This document shows positions 49,015 to 56,764 of a DNA stretch of 64,000 nt, one piece after another. The notes under the pieces were generated by a model. The model was not told the DNA's origin. It made no database searches and saw only the letters and a list, made by a program, of their open reading frames with translations. The stretch is from the NCBI GenBank assembly GCA_023259675.1, contig JALRGT010000003.1, forward strand, positions 124,001-188,000. Direction: 5' to 3'. Both the position numbers and the translations under genes were made by a program. This DNA comes from Flavobacterium sp. (GTDB taxonomy: Bacteria > Bacteroidota > Bacteroidia > Flavobacteriales > Flavobacteriaceae). Position 1 is the first letter of the stretch. The number at the start of each line of letters is the position of its first letter.

Positions 49015-49034
49015 TTTTACGAAAACGTTAAAGA
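49015..49034. promoter_or_regulatory. 20-bp dyad, copy 2 (upstream of small secreted protein)
   Basis: CTTTTACGAAAACGTTAAAG, arms matching 7 of 8 as an inverted repeat around AAAA. 102 bases upstream of the minus-strand gene and 159 before umuC. Confidence 0.5.
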
Positions 49035-49151
49035 AACAATTAAAAATAACGTAAATACTATGCATAATCAGCCATACCGTCGTTTTTACAAGAAAAACAG
49101 CAATGAAAATTAAAAATCAAATACTTGTCAACAACAAGAAAAATTAACTTT

Positions 49152-49189
49152 TTTGACACAAAAGTCAAAGCATCTAATGCGTAAATTTG
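49152..49189 (+). promoter_or_regulatory. umuC promoter region with inverted repeat
   Basis: TTTGAC (49152-49157) and GTCAAA (49164-49169) form a perfect inverted repeat with a 6-base spacer. TAAATTTG (49182-49189) matches the flavobacterial -7 box and ends 4 bases before the umuC ATG, which would give a leaderless or nearly leaderless mRNA. The inverted repeat is a candidate damage-response operator. Confidence 0.45.
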
Positions 49190-49193
49190 TAGT

Positions 49194-50468
49194 ATGTATG
49201 CTTTAGTCGATTGCAATAATTTCTACGCTTCCTGTGAACGTGTTTTTCAACCGAAATTCAACGGCACACCGGTTGCGATATTATCAAACAATGATGGTTG
49301 TGTTATTTCCCGAAGTAGCGAGGCCAAAGCAGTTGGGATTCCTATGGGTGCTCCAGCATTTAAACTCAAAGAATTAATCAAAGAAAAAAACGTTCAAGTA
49401 TTCTCTTCCAATTATGCTTTATACGGTGACTTAAGCAATCGGGTGATGACTATTTTAAGTCAATTTACCCCTAATGTAGAAATTTACAGTATTGACGAAG
49501 CTTTTTTAAATTTTGATGGATTATCAATCTCTGATTATCATGCTTGTGGTATCCAAATAAAAAGCCGAGTCCAAAAATGGGTTGGCATTCCTGTCTGTAT
49601 TGGTTTTGCCGAAACTAAAGTATTATCTAAAGTGGCAAATAAAATAGCCAAGAAATTTCAAGATAGAACTTCAGGTGTATATGTCATTGACAGCGAAGAG
49701 AAACGCATAAAAGCCTTGCGATGGACAAAGATTGAAGACGTTTGGGGCATTGGGTATCGCACGACCAAAAAAGCTAAATTACGCAATATCAATACGGCTT
49801 TAGATTTTATTGCGCCGAATAATGAAAATTGGATAAAAAAAGAAATGGGCGTAATTGGACTGCGATTAAAATACGAATTAGAAGGAAAGTCTGTTATGGA
49901 CCTAGAACCTATTATCGAACAGAAAAAAAGCATTGCCATTACCCGAAGCTTCCCAAAACAAATTATGGAATTTGATTTATTACGGGAACGCATAACCACC
50001 TTTGCCTCTGTTTGTGCCGAGAAATTACGCAAACAAAAATCCTGTTGTCATACCATAATTGTATTTTTAGTAGTCGACAAACACAGCATTACCACTTCAA
50101 AATATTACTTTAACAAAGCGATTACTTTACCTTATGCCACAAATTCAACTTTGACCATTGCAAATACGGCAATAGACATTCTTCGAAAAATACACCAAGA
50201 AAATAAAAACATCAAATTCAAAAAGGCAGGTGTAATTGTTACCGAACTTATTGACGAAAACAAAAAGCAATTCCAATTATTTGAAGACGAAAATCCAAAA
50301 CATTTGACTTTAATGCAGGTAATGGACCGGCTCAACAAAAAAATTGGAGACACTAAAGTAAAATTGGCTACACAAAACTTAAGTCTTACCTGGAACATGA
50401 ACCAGAACCATTTGTCACCAAAATTCACCACTAATTTTAAAGATATTCTTGAAATAAAATGCCATTAA
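49194..50468 (+). CDS. umuC: Y-family DNA polymerase V subunit UmuC
   Basis: 424 residues. Palm/finger motifs: YALVDCNNFYASCERVFQP (metal-binding Asp6), SNNDGCVISRSSEAKA, YSIDEAFLNF (Asp101-Glu102); thumb HhH region with GIGYRTTKKAKL; little-finger domain including SIAITRSFPKQI; and a C-terminal UmuC-specific tail. Carries out error-prone translesion synthesis with processed UmuD. Gene order is umuC then umuD with a 10-base overlap, the reverse of the E. coli operon. Confidence 0.95.
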   Translation: MYALVDCNNFYASCERVFQPKFNGTPVAILSNNDGCVISRSSEAKAVGIPMGAPAFKLKELIKEKNVQVFSSNYALYGDLSNRVMTILSQFTPNVEIYSIDEAFLNFDGLSISDYHACGIQIKSRVQKWVGIPVCIGFAETKVLSKVANKIAKKFQDRTSGVYVIDSEEKRIKALRWTKIEDVWGIGYRTTKKAKLRNINTALDFIAPNNENWIKKEMGVIGLRLKYELEGKSVMDLEPIIEQKKSIAITRSFPKQIMEFDLLRERITTFASVCAEKLRKQKSCCHTIIVFLVVDKHSITTSKYYFNKAITLPYATNSTLTIANTAIDILRKIHQENKNIKFKKAGVIVTELIDENKKQFQLFEDENPKHLTLMQVMDRLNKKIGDTKVKLATQNLSLTWNMNQNHLSPKFTTNFKDILEIKCH

Positions 50469-50899
50469 AAAAAGACCAAAAAACACAGTTTTTCAAACCT
50501 GATTTTGAAAGTGAAACACAAATTCCGATGATACTTGAAGGAGTTTCTGCCGGATTTCCATCTCCAGCAGCCGATTTTATGGAAAATCGTATCGATCTCA
50601 ATAAAGAACTGTGCGAAAATCCTTTGGCTACTTTTTACATAAGAGTCAACGGCAATTCGATGATAGATGCCGGTATTAACGATAAAGATGTATTGGTGGT
50701 AGATCGAAGCATTGAACCCAAAGACAATGCCATTGCTGTTTGTTTCCTAGACGGAGAATTCACCGTAAAACGAATTCAGTTAGACAAAGATTGCTTGTAT
50801 CTCATGCCAGAAAACAAAAATTACAATCCTATAAAAGTCACCGAAGAGAACAGCTTAATCATTTGGGGAATTGTAACTTATGTCATAAAAAAGCTGTAA
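50459..50899 (+). CDS. umuD: UmuD-type S24 autoprotease
   Basis: 146 residues; ATG inside the end of umuC. Ala31-Gly32 in GVSAGFPSPAADF is the expected self-cleavage site; the Ser/Lys dyad is Ser67 (NGNSMIDAG) and Lys104 (FTVKRIQ). RecA-stimulated self-cleavage would yield UmuD', the partner of UmuC. No N-terminal HTH, so it is not LexA itself. Confidence 0.95.
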   Translation: MPLKKDQKTQFFKPDFESETQIPMILEGVSAGFPSPAADFMENRIDLNKELCENPLATFYIRVNGNSMIDAGINDKDVLVVDRSIEPKDNAIAVCFLDGEFTVKRIQLDKDCLYLMPENKNYNPIKVTEENSLIIWGIVTYVIKKL

Positions 50900-50927
50900 A
50901 ACCAAATGATATTGACCTTACAGCTTT
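50885..50927. terminator. Stem-loop at end of umuD and NUDIX genes
   Basis: 10-bp stem aaagctgtaa/ttacagcttt (50890-50899, 50918-50927) overlapping the umuD stop. On the minus strand it is followed by six T, so it best serves as terminator for the NUDIX gene; on the plus strand the T run is weak. Confidence 0.65.
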
Positions 50928-50960
50928 AAATAAATTTTGAATTAATAATGAGAAAACCTC

Positions 50961-51668
50961 TTACTCATTAATATATTGACTTGGCACAAAATTCAAGAAT
51001 TTCTTAAATCCGGCACTGTATTTCTTCGAATTAACGGTATAATAAAAGGCTCCTTTTTTCGAATTCATCTTATCCTTATCATCTAACTTTTCCAATAAAT
51101 TGGTGGATAATAGTTTTCTATTAAAATTACCTTTATCAAATTCCATATTATACACTGCCTCATACAAACTCTGTAATTGTGGCATGGTAAATTTATCTGG
51201 CAGCAACTCAAATAAAAGAGGATGTAAAGCCGCTTTATAGCGCAACTTTTCTTTTGCCGATTCAGCAATCTTAGAGTGGTCATAAACTAACTCCGGCAAC
51301 TGATTAATGGGAAACCAAGCAGGATGGTAATCTTCATTAATCTGTTCTTTATATTTTTGAATATCGATTAAGGCAAAAAAAGCTACAGAGATAATTCGCT
51401 CTCCCTCTCCACTTCTTTTGGGATCCGAAAAACAATGCAATTGTTCCATGTAGAGACCATCCAGACCTGTTAACTGTTTTAAAACACGAACAGCGGCTGT
51501 TTCAGCACTCTCCTCTTCTTCTACGAAACCACCTACCAAACTCCATTTTCCTTTGAACGGTTCAAAACCTCTTTCAATTACTAACAATTTCAAGTCCTTA
51601 CCGTCATATCCGAAAATAATACAATCGACCGCAAATATGTATCGCTTATCAAATTGACTCTGCATCAC
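50961..51668 (-). CDS. NUDIX-domain transcription regulator (NrtR/AraR-like) with degenerate NUDIX box
   Basis: 235 residues. N-terminal NUDIX domain about 8-145 (AVDCIIFGYDGKDLKLLVIERG, KGKWSLVGGFVEEEESAETAAV). The catalytic consensus REUxEE is here RVLKQL, so both key glutamate positions are lost and hydrolysis is unlikely. The C-terminal winged helix about 150-225 (FELLPDKFTMPQLQSLYEAVYNMEFDKGNFNRKLL; KGAFYYTVNSKKY) is typical of NrtR-family regulators, which in Bacteroidetes include AraR, a regulator of arabinose/pentose genes. Positioned beside a sugar symporter and followed further on by Leloir and pentose-phosphate genes. A 36-bp palindrome stands 41 bases upstream of its start. Confidence 0.87.
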   Translation of the reverse strand: MMQSQFDKRYIFAVDCIIFGYDGKDLKLLVIERGFEPFKGKWSLVGGFVEEEESAETAAVRVLKQLTGLDGLYMEQLHCFSDPKRSGEGERIISVAFFALIDIQKYKEQINEDYHPAWFPINQLPELVYDHSKIAESAKEKLRYKAALHPLLFELLPDKFTMPQLQSLYEAVYNMEFDKGNFNRKLLSTNLLEKLDDKDKMNSKKGAFYYTVNSKKYSAGFKKFLNFVPSQYINE

Positions 51669-51709
51669 TATAAATTTTTATAAAATTCTTTAAAAAAAAT
51701 CAAAAGCCC

Positions 51710-51745
51710 TTTACTAAAATTTATGAATTCATAAACTTTAGTAAA
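51710..51745. promoter_or_regulatory. 36-bp palindrome, candidate NUDIX-regulator operator
   Basis: Outer arms TTTACTAAA (51710-51718) and TTTAGTAAA (51737-51745) enclose a perfect inner palindrome TTTATGAATTCATAAA (51720-51735); only one symmetric base pair is mismatched. It lies between the symporter stop and the NUDIX start. A terminator role for the symporter is an alternative, because a T-rich stretch follows on the minus strand. Confidence 0.6.
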
Positions 51746-51792
51746 CGGCATTGATAAGTATCATTATACCTAATACTAGTAATTAGAAAGCA

Positions 51793-53478
51793 TTACCAGA
51801 ATTTAACATACAAAGCAGCAATAATTAATAATGTTACTATAATCAGTACTGTTGTTTGAGGTTTCAATTTAAACATTTCAGTATCTAATTCAAATGCTTT
51901 AGGATTTACTTTTGGACCAGCAAAACTAACAGCTATCATAAGAATCATAGTAAACAAGAATGATAATCCCATACAGATAAGGAATGGAATTTCGTATCCA
52001 CCTTTACCATTTGAATAAGCTGTGTATAAAAACGTTTCGTTTCCAAATATCGCTGGTGCAAATTCATTGAATAAAACGGAAAGTACAAAACCTGATATGA
52101 TACCAACTAAAGCTGCTGTACCAGTTGTACGTTTCCAGAACATACCAAGGAAGAACATGGCAAAAATACCTGGACTAATGAAACCAGTATACTTTTGGAT
52201 ATAAGTAAAACCTCCTACTCCACCAATTCCCAATACATCATCCCAAGTAAACAATACGGCTAAAACCATAGCTGCAAAAACTGCAAAACGACCCACGTTT
52301 ACTTGTTGTCTATCTCCTGCATTTTTTTGAATATATTTCTTATGAATATCCAAAGTATATATTGTAGAAATACTATTTACTTTTCCAGCCAAAGAAGCCA
52401 CAATAGCAGCCGTAAGAGCAGCTACAGAAAGTCCTTTTAAACCTGTTGGCAAGAACGTCAACACCGCTGAGTAAGCTCCGTCTTTTCCACCAACTAATTG
52501 AGGTAAGAAACCATTTTCATATAAAACATAAGCTGCAATACCTGGCAACATTACAATAAGTGGCATAAATAATTTCAATATCCCAGCAAACAGAATACCG
52601 GTACGTGCCGTTTGTAAATCGGCACCCAAAGCTCTCTGAGTAATGTATTGATTACATCCCCAATAATTTAAGTTCACAATCCAGATACCGGCTAAATAAG
52701 CCATTAATCCAGGGAAAGTAAGGTATTTATTAATCTCCAATTGTGTTGAATCAGCTGTTGGTTTAGGAATAATCATTTTGAAATGCTCTGGAGCTTCACG
52801 CATTAACACTTTAAATCCTTCTATAGCATTCTCACCCACTCCAAAATATTGTCCAACAGTAGTCAAAGCGATGTATGTAGTAACTAAACCACCTATAATT
52901 AAAACTGCTACCTGAATAACATCCGTGTAAGCAACCACTTTCATACCTCCTAAAGAGATTAACAATGCAAAAACGGCAAGTCCAAGCATAATAGCATGCA
53001 GATAGTCTCCTCCAGCCAATCCATTAATGGCTACTGCTCCTAAATATAAGATAGAGGTAAGATTCACAAACACATACAAAAACAACCAAAACACAGCCAT
53101 GATTAAAGCCGTAGATTCATTGTATCTTGTTTTCAAAAATTGTGGCATGGTATAAATCTTGTTTTTCAAATAAACAGGAATAAACCAAACGGCAACAATT
53201 ATCAGAGCAATAGCTGCAATCCATTCGTATGCAGCCACGGCAATTCCTAAAAAGAAACCTTCACCACTCATTCCGATAAACTGTTCTGCAGATATATTAG
53301 AAGCAATCAAAGAGGCTCCAATAGCCCACCAAGTTAATGTACCTTCAGCCAAAAAATATGCTTTGGCATCATGTTCGTTTTTTTCACGTTTACGATAAAT
53401 GACATATCCATATACGGATACGACTATAAAATAGATAATAAAGACTGCATAATCTGCAAAGGCAAGGTTCTTGTTCAT
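51793..53478 (-). CDS. Sodium/sugar symporter of the SSS family (vSGLT-like)
   Basis: 561 residues with about 14 membrane helices. Closely follows Vibrio vSGLT: WWAIGASLIASNISAEQFIGMSG (the ISAEQF Gln binds galactose in vSGLT), AAYEWI (Glu88 equivalent), VNLNYWGCNQYITQR (Asn260 region), GILKLFMPL (Lys294), YIQKYTGF (Gln428). One contact differs: the vSGLT Ser91 position is Ala. Moves galactose, glucose or a related sugar with Na+ across the inner membrane. The nearby galKTE cluster favours galactose, the NUDIX neighbour could favour a pentose. Confidence 0.9.
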   Translation of the reverse strand: MNKNLAFADYAVFIIYFIVVSVYGYVIYRKREKNEHDAKAYFLAEGTLTWWAIGASLIASNISAEQFIGMSGEGFFLGIAVAAYEWIAAIALIIVAVWFIPVYLKNKIYTMPQFLKTRYNESTALIMAVFWLFLYVFVNLTSILYLGAVAINGLAGGDYLHAIMLGLAVFALLISLGGMKVVAYTDVIQVAVLIIGGLVTTYIALTTVGQYFGVGENAIEGFKVLMREAPEHFKMIIPKPTADSTQLEINKYLTFPGLMAYLAGIWIVNLNYWGCNQYITQRALGADLQTARTGILFAGILKLFMPLIVMLPGIAAYVLYENGFLPQLVGGKDGAYSAVLTFLPTGLKGLSVAALTAAIVASLAGKVNSISTIYTLDIHKKYIQKNAGDRQQVNVGRFAVFAAMVLAVLFTWDDVLGIGGVGGFTYIQKYTGFISPGIFAMFFLGMFWKRTTGTAALVGIISGFVLSVLFNEFAPAIFGNETFLYTAYSNGKGGYEIPFLICMGLSFLFTMILMIAVSFAGPKVNPKAFELDTEMFKLKPQTTVLIIVTLLIIAALYVKFW

Positions 53479-53624
53479 AATTAATGGTTATTTAATAGAT
53501 TTTATTTTTTTATGGTACATCGTTTTTAATTTTAAGGATTTGAAATTTTATTTGAAATCCATTACAACAACGACTAACGTCCTTTTGTTTAATTAGTGTG
53601 AAAAATACAATTATAAATTTTTCC

Positions 53625-53654
53625 CAAATATATTATTATTCGCCAAAAATACAA
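53625..53654 (-). promoter_or_regulatory. Flavobacterial promoter of the symporter gene
   Basis: On the minus strand TTG (53654-53652), 19-base gap, TATATTTG (53632-53625): a perfect match to the flavobacterial -33/-7 consensus TTG / TAnnTTTG. Transcription would begin near 53618, leaving a leader of about 140 bases. Confidence 0.7.
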
Positions 53655-53694
53655 TTGCTTTTTTAATATTTTTATCAATATTAAAAATATTGTC

Positions 53695-53773
53695 AGATAA
53701 ATTGCTTTTGCAATAAATTTATCTTGATTTTATTGATTTTATTGATAAATTTTAGCAATTATATACTAAAATT
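53695..53773. repeat. Inverted and tandem repeats upstream of the symporter promoter
   Basis: AGATAA-ATTGC-TTTT-GCAAT-AAATTTATCT (53695-53724) is a hairpin-forming palindrome. It runs directly into 2.5 tandem copies of TTGATTTTA (53724-53746), then AATTTTAG (53748-53755) and CTAAAATT (53766-53773) as an 8-bp inverted repeat. Candidate multi-site operator. Confidence 0.55.
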
Positions 53774-53849
53774 AACATACAGCGGAATCAATAAATAATC
53801 TTGAAATAAAAATCAAAGACTTCTAGGCGTACATTAATTCAATCTTTAG

Positions 53850-54698
53850 TTAATATGCTACCGCCAACTGCTTACTTGTTCCTAATCCTTCGATTCCTAA
53901 TTCGATTACATCACCCACTTTTACATATACCGGCTCTGGTTTAATCCCTAGTCCAACTCCAGGAGGTGTTCCTGTACTGATTACATCACCTGGCAAAAGG
54001 GTCATATACTGGCTTAGATAATGAACTAAAAACGGAATTTTAAAAATTAAATTCGAAGTATTACTATTTTGGTATGTTTTGCCATTTACAGTCAACCACA
54101 TAGACAAGTTGTTAACGTCGGCAACCTCATCTGTTGTAGCCAAAACAGGACCAAGCGGTGCAAAAGTATCGCATCCTTTTCCTTTAGCCCATTGTCCGCC
54201 ACGCTCTAACTGGTACGCTCTTTCACTATAATCATTATGCAAACAATATCCCGCAACATACTCCATTGCATCCGCTTCTTCTACATAACTGGCTTTTTTA
54301 CCAATAACGAAAGCCAACTCAACTTCCCAATCCGTTTTTTCACTATTTTTTGGTATAATTAAATTATCGTCTGGACCACAAAGAGCAGTTGTCGACTTAA
54401 AAAATATAATTGGCTCAGCAGGGATTGGAGCATTCGTTTCTTCGCAATGGTCTATATAGTTCAAACCAATACAAACAATTTTTGAAGGTCTTGCAATTGG
54501 CGAACCTAATCGAACAGAAGAATCTACTTCAGGAAAAGAATCAGCATTTTTTAATGCATTTTTCAACATTTGTAAACCATCATTCTCGAAAAAAGATTCG
54601 TTATAGTCAGCAACAACAGAAGACACATCAATTCTTTTTTCTCCAATTAAAACTCCCGGTTTTTCTTTACCAGCTTCTCCAAATCGTATTAGTTTCAT
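53850..54698 (-). CDS. Fumarylacetoacetate hydrolase (FAH) family protein
   Basis: 282 residues. N-terminal region MKLIRFGEAGKEKPGVLI and the FAH core (GLNYIDHCEETNAPIPAEPIIFFKSTTAL, WEVELAFVIGKKA, GYCLHNDYSERAYQLERGGQW, GDVISTGTPPGVGLGIKP). The Glu in WEVELAF and the Asp in HNDYS are the usual metal ligands. The closest recognisable roles are 2,4-diketo-3-deoxy-L-fuconate hydrolase or related beta-diketone hydrolases. The SDR 38 bases upstream would supply the diketo acid, making a pyruvate- and lactate-forming end of a non-phosphorylated sugar-acid pathway. The earlier pathway genes are not in the window. Confidence 0.85.
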   Translation of the reverse strand: MKLIRFGEAGKEKPGVLIGEKRIDVSSVVADYNESFFENDGLQMLKNALKNADSFPEVDSSVRLGSPIARPSKIVCIGLNYIDHCEETNAPIPAEPIIFFKSTTALCGPDDNLIIPKNSEKTDWEVELAFVIGKKASYVEEADAMEYVAGYCLHNDYSERAYQLERGGQWAKGKGCDTFAPLGPVLATTDEVADVNNLSMWLTVNGKTYQNSNTSNLIFKIPFLVHYLSQYMTLLPGDVISTGTPPGVGLGIKPEPVYVKVGDVIELGIEGLGTSKQLAVAY

Positions 54699-54736
54699 TT
54701 TCCTAAATTTTTTATTATAATTCTTTAACCTAACTT

Positions 54737-55501
54737 CTAATTATTCAATTTTATAAATCCTCCGTCTATTGGATAATCTGATCCAGTAATAAATGAAGAT
54801 TCATCACTACAAAGAAATAATGCCAAAGTGGCTATTTCTTCCGGTTTTCCCATGCGTCCAATAGGTTGGGATTGCGATAATTTCTCGAAAATTTCTTCTT
54901 CTTTACCCGGATAATTTTTCGATATAAATCCATCTACAAAAGGAGTATGTACACGAGCAGGTGAAATAGAATTACAACGTATTTTTTCTCCAATATAATC
55001 TTTTGCAACAGACAACGTCATGGCCATCACCGCTCCTTTTGCGGTAGAATAGGCGAAACGATCCGGAATTCCAACCCAACAGGCGATTGATGCCAAGTTA
55101 AGAATTACGCCCTCACCTGATTTTCTGAACTGCGGTATAGAAGCATGTAAACAATTATAAACACCTTTTACATTAACGTTCATAATTCTGTCAAAATCAG
55201 ATTCTTGAGTAGTATCTACTTTGCCCACATGAGCAATTCCGGCGTTATTTACCAGAATATGAATATTCCCAATCTTTTCAAAAGTGGCATTTACTTCCTG
55301 ATGATTCGCAACATTACAAGCATGCACAAAAACTTTCCCACCCAGCTTTTTTATTTCAGCTACAGCAGCTTGAGCACTTTCTTCTGTTAATTCTAAAATA
55401 TGAACTTCGGCTCCTTGTTTTGCAAATAAAACAGAAATAGCTTTTCCAATACCACTTCCTCCTCCTGTTACAATTGCTTTTTTATTATTTAATGAAAACA
55501 T
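54737..55501 (-). CDS. Short-chain dehydrogenase/reductase (2-keto-3-deoxy-L-fuconate dehydrogenase-like)
   Basis: 254 residues. Rossmann motif TGGGSGIGKA (12-21), NNAG (85-88), catalytic Ser138, Tyr151 and Lys155 (YSTAK), and the C-terminal SSFITGSDYPIDGGF. The pairing with an FAH-family enzyme in one unit matches the L-fucose (and L-rhamnose) non-phosphorylating route, where this dehydrogenase oxidises the 2-keto-3-deoxy sugar acid. Substrate is an inference from context; SDR specificity is hard to read from sequence. Confidence 0.83.
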   Translation of the reverse strand: MFSLNNKKAIVTGGGSGIGKAISVLFAKQGAEVHILELTEESAQAAVAEIKKLGGKVFVHACNVANHQEVNATFEKIGNIHILVNNAGIAHVGKVDTTQESDFDRIMNVNVKGVYNCLHASIPQFRKSGEGVILNLASIACWVGIPDRFAYSTAKGAVMAMTLSVAKDYIGEKIRCNSISPARVHTPFVDGFISKNYPGKEEEIFEKLSQSQPIGRMGKPEEIATLALFLCSDESSFITGSDYPIDGGFIKLNN

Positions 55502-55750
55502 TTTATTAAAATTTATTACTTAAATATTAAATTAAAAATCAGTCCGTTAAAGCTATAGAAAACAAAATGTTTTATTTAACTCAATCATTTGAATCGAAAA
55601 TAGCCCAAAAAATCATTTTCTTTATATCTATGGCATAACGAATGCCAAATATCAGGATGTTTTTTTATACTATTACAAAAAAACAAAATAAATTGTCAAG
55701 TTGATAATTATAACAATCCTTTAATTCTCTGATTTCATTTAAAAAAATAA

Positions 55751-56764
55751 TTAGCTTCTTATCTTCTGTTCCCATTTCCAAGCACTGGCCATAGCTTCAT
55801 CTAATGTAGACTCTGCTTTCCATCCCAAAACAAGATTCGCTTTATCTGTATTGGCATATGCCTCGGTAATATCTCCTTCTCTACGAGGAACAATTTTATA
55901 AGGTAATTTTTTACCGCTTACTTTTTCAAAGGAATGTATCACCTCTAAAACAGAACTTCCCGTTCCTGTTCCTAAATTGAACACTTCGATTTTTTCTAGA
56001 TTCTTTTTATTTAACAAGCGTTGCAAAGCAATTACATGCGCTTTTGCTAAATCGACAACATGAATATAATCTCGAACACAAGTTCCGTCCGGCGTTGGAT
56101 AATCATCTCCAAAAACAGACAATTCGTTTCTCAATCCCATACCAGTTTGCGTAATAAAAGGAACTAAATTTTGCGGTACTCCAATAGGCAATTCTCCAAT
56201 TTCACCCGATGGATGCGCCCCAATCGGATTAAAATAACGCAACAAAATCGCATTGATATTGGTTACTTTGGCCGTATCGGTGATTATTTCTTCACCAATT
56301 TGCTTAGTGTTTCCATAAGGAGACATCGCTTGTTGAATTGGAGCATCTTCTGTAATTGGCATTTTTTCGGCTTGGCCATAAACCGTACAAGACGAACTGA
56401 AAATAAAACTGGCTTCCTTTTTTTGTTGTAACTCTTGCAATAAATAAATCAAAGAACTAAGATTGTTCTCGTAATACAACAAAGGATTCCCAACACTTTC
56501 TCCCACTGCTTTTGAAGCGGCAAAATGAATAACTCCCGTTATGTCATTATGTCTTTTGAAAAAATCCTGTACTTTAGCTTTTTCTCTTAAATCCAACTTT
56601 TCGAAAGCAGGAACTTTTCCAGTAATTTTTTCGATTCCATCTAATACAGACAATGATGTATTGGATAAATCATCAACAATGACTACTTCAAAACCCTGGT
56701 TTTGTAATTCTACTACAGTATGAGACCCTATGAATCCCAAACCTCCTGTTACTAATATCTTCAT
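55751..56764 (-). CDS. galE: UDP-glucose 4-epimerase
   Basis: 337 residues. NAD-binding GGLGFIGSHTVVEL (7-20), DDLSNTS, HFAASKAVGESVGNPLLYYENNL, SSSCTVYG, catalytic Tyr150 and Lys154 (YGNTK), and the LRYFNPIGAHPSGEIGE and VRDYIHVVDLAKAH motifs. Interconverts UDP-glucose and UDP-galactose in the Leloir pathway. The start overlaps the galT stop by one base, so the two are translationally coupled in galK-galT-galE order. Confidence 0.96.
   Translation of the reverse strand: MKILVTGGLGFIGSHTVVELQNQGFEVVIVDDLSNTSLSVLDGIEKITGKVPAFEKLDLREKAKVQDFFKRHNDITGVIHFAASKAVGESVGNPLLYYENNLSSLIYLLQELQQKKEASFIFSSSCTVYGQAEKMPITEDAPIQQAMSPYGNTKQIGEEIITDTAKVTNINAILLRYFNPIGAHPSGEIGELPIGVPQNLVPFITQTGMGLRNELSVFGDDYPTPDGTCVRDYIHVVDLAKAHVIALQRLLNKKNLEKIEVFNLGTGTGSSVLEVIHSFEKVSGKKLPYKIVPRREGDITEAYANTDKANLVLGWKAESTLDEAMASAWKWEQKIRS

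Larger units (their letters stand above)
53479..53849 (-). promoter_or_regulatory. Symporter control region rich in palindromes
   Basis: 371 bases with no gene. Nearest the symporter is a promoter; upstream of it stand a 9-bp-arm inverted repeat, a tandem TTGATTTTA repeat and AATTTTAG-N10-CTAAAATT. Details are in separate entries. Confidence 0.6.
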
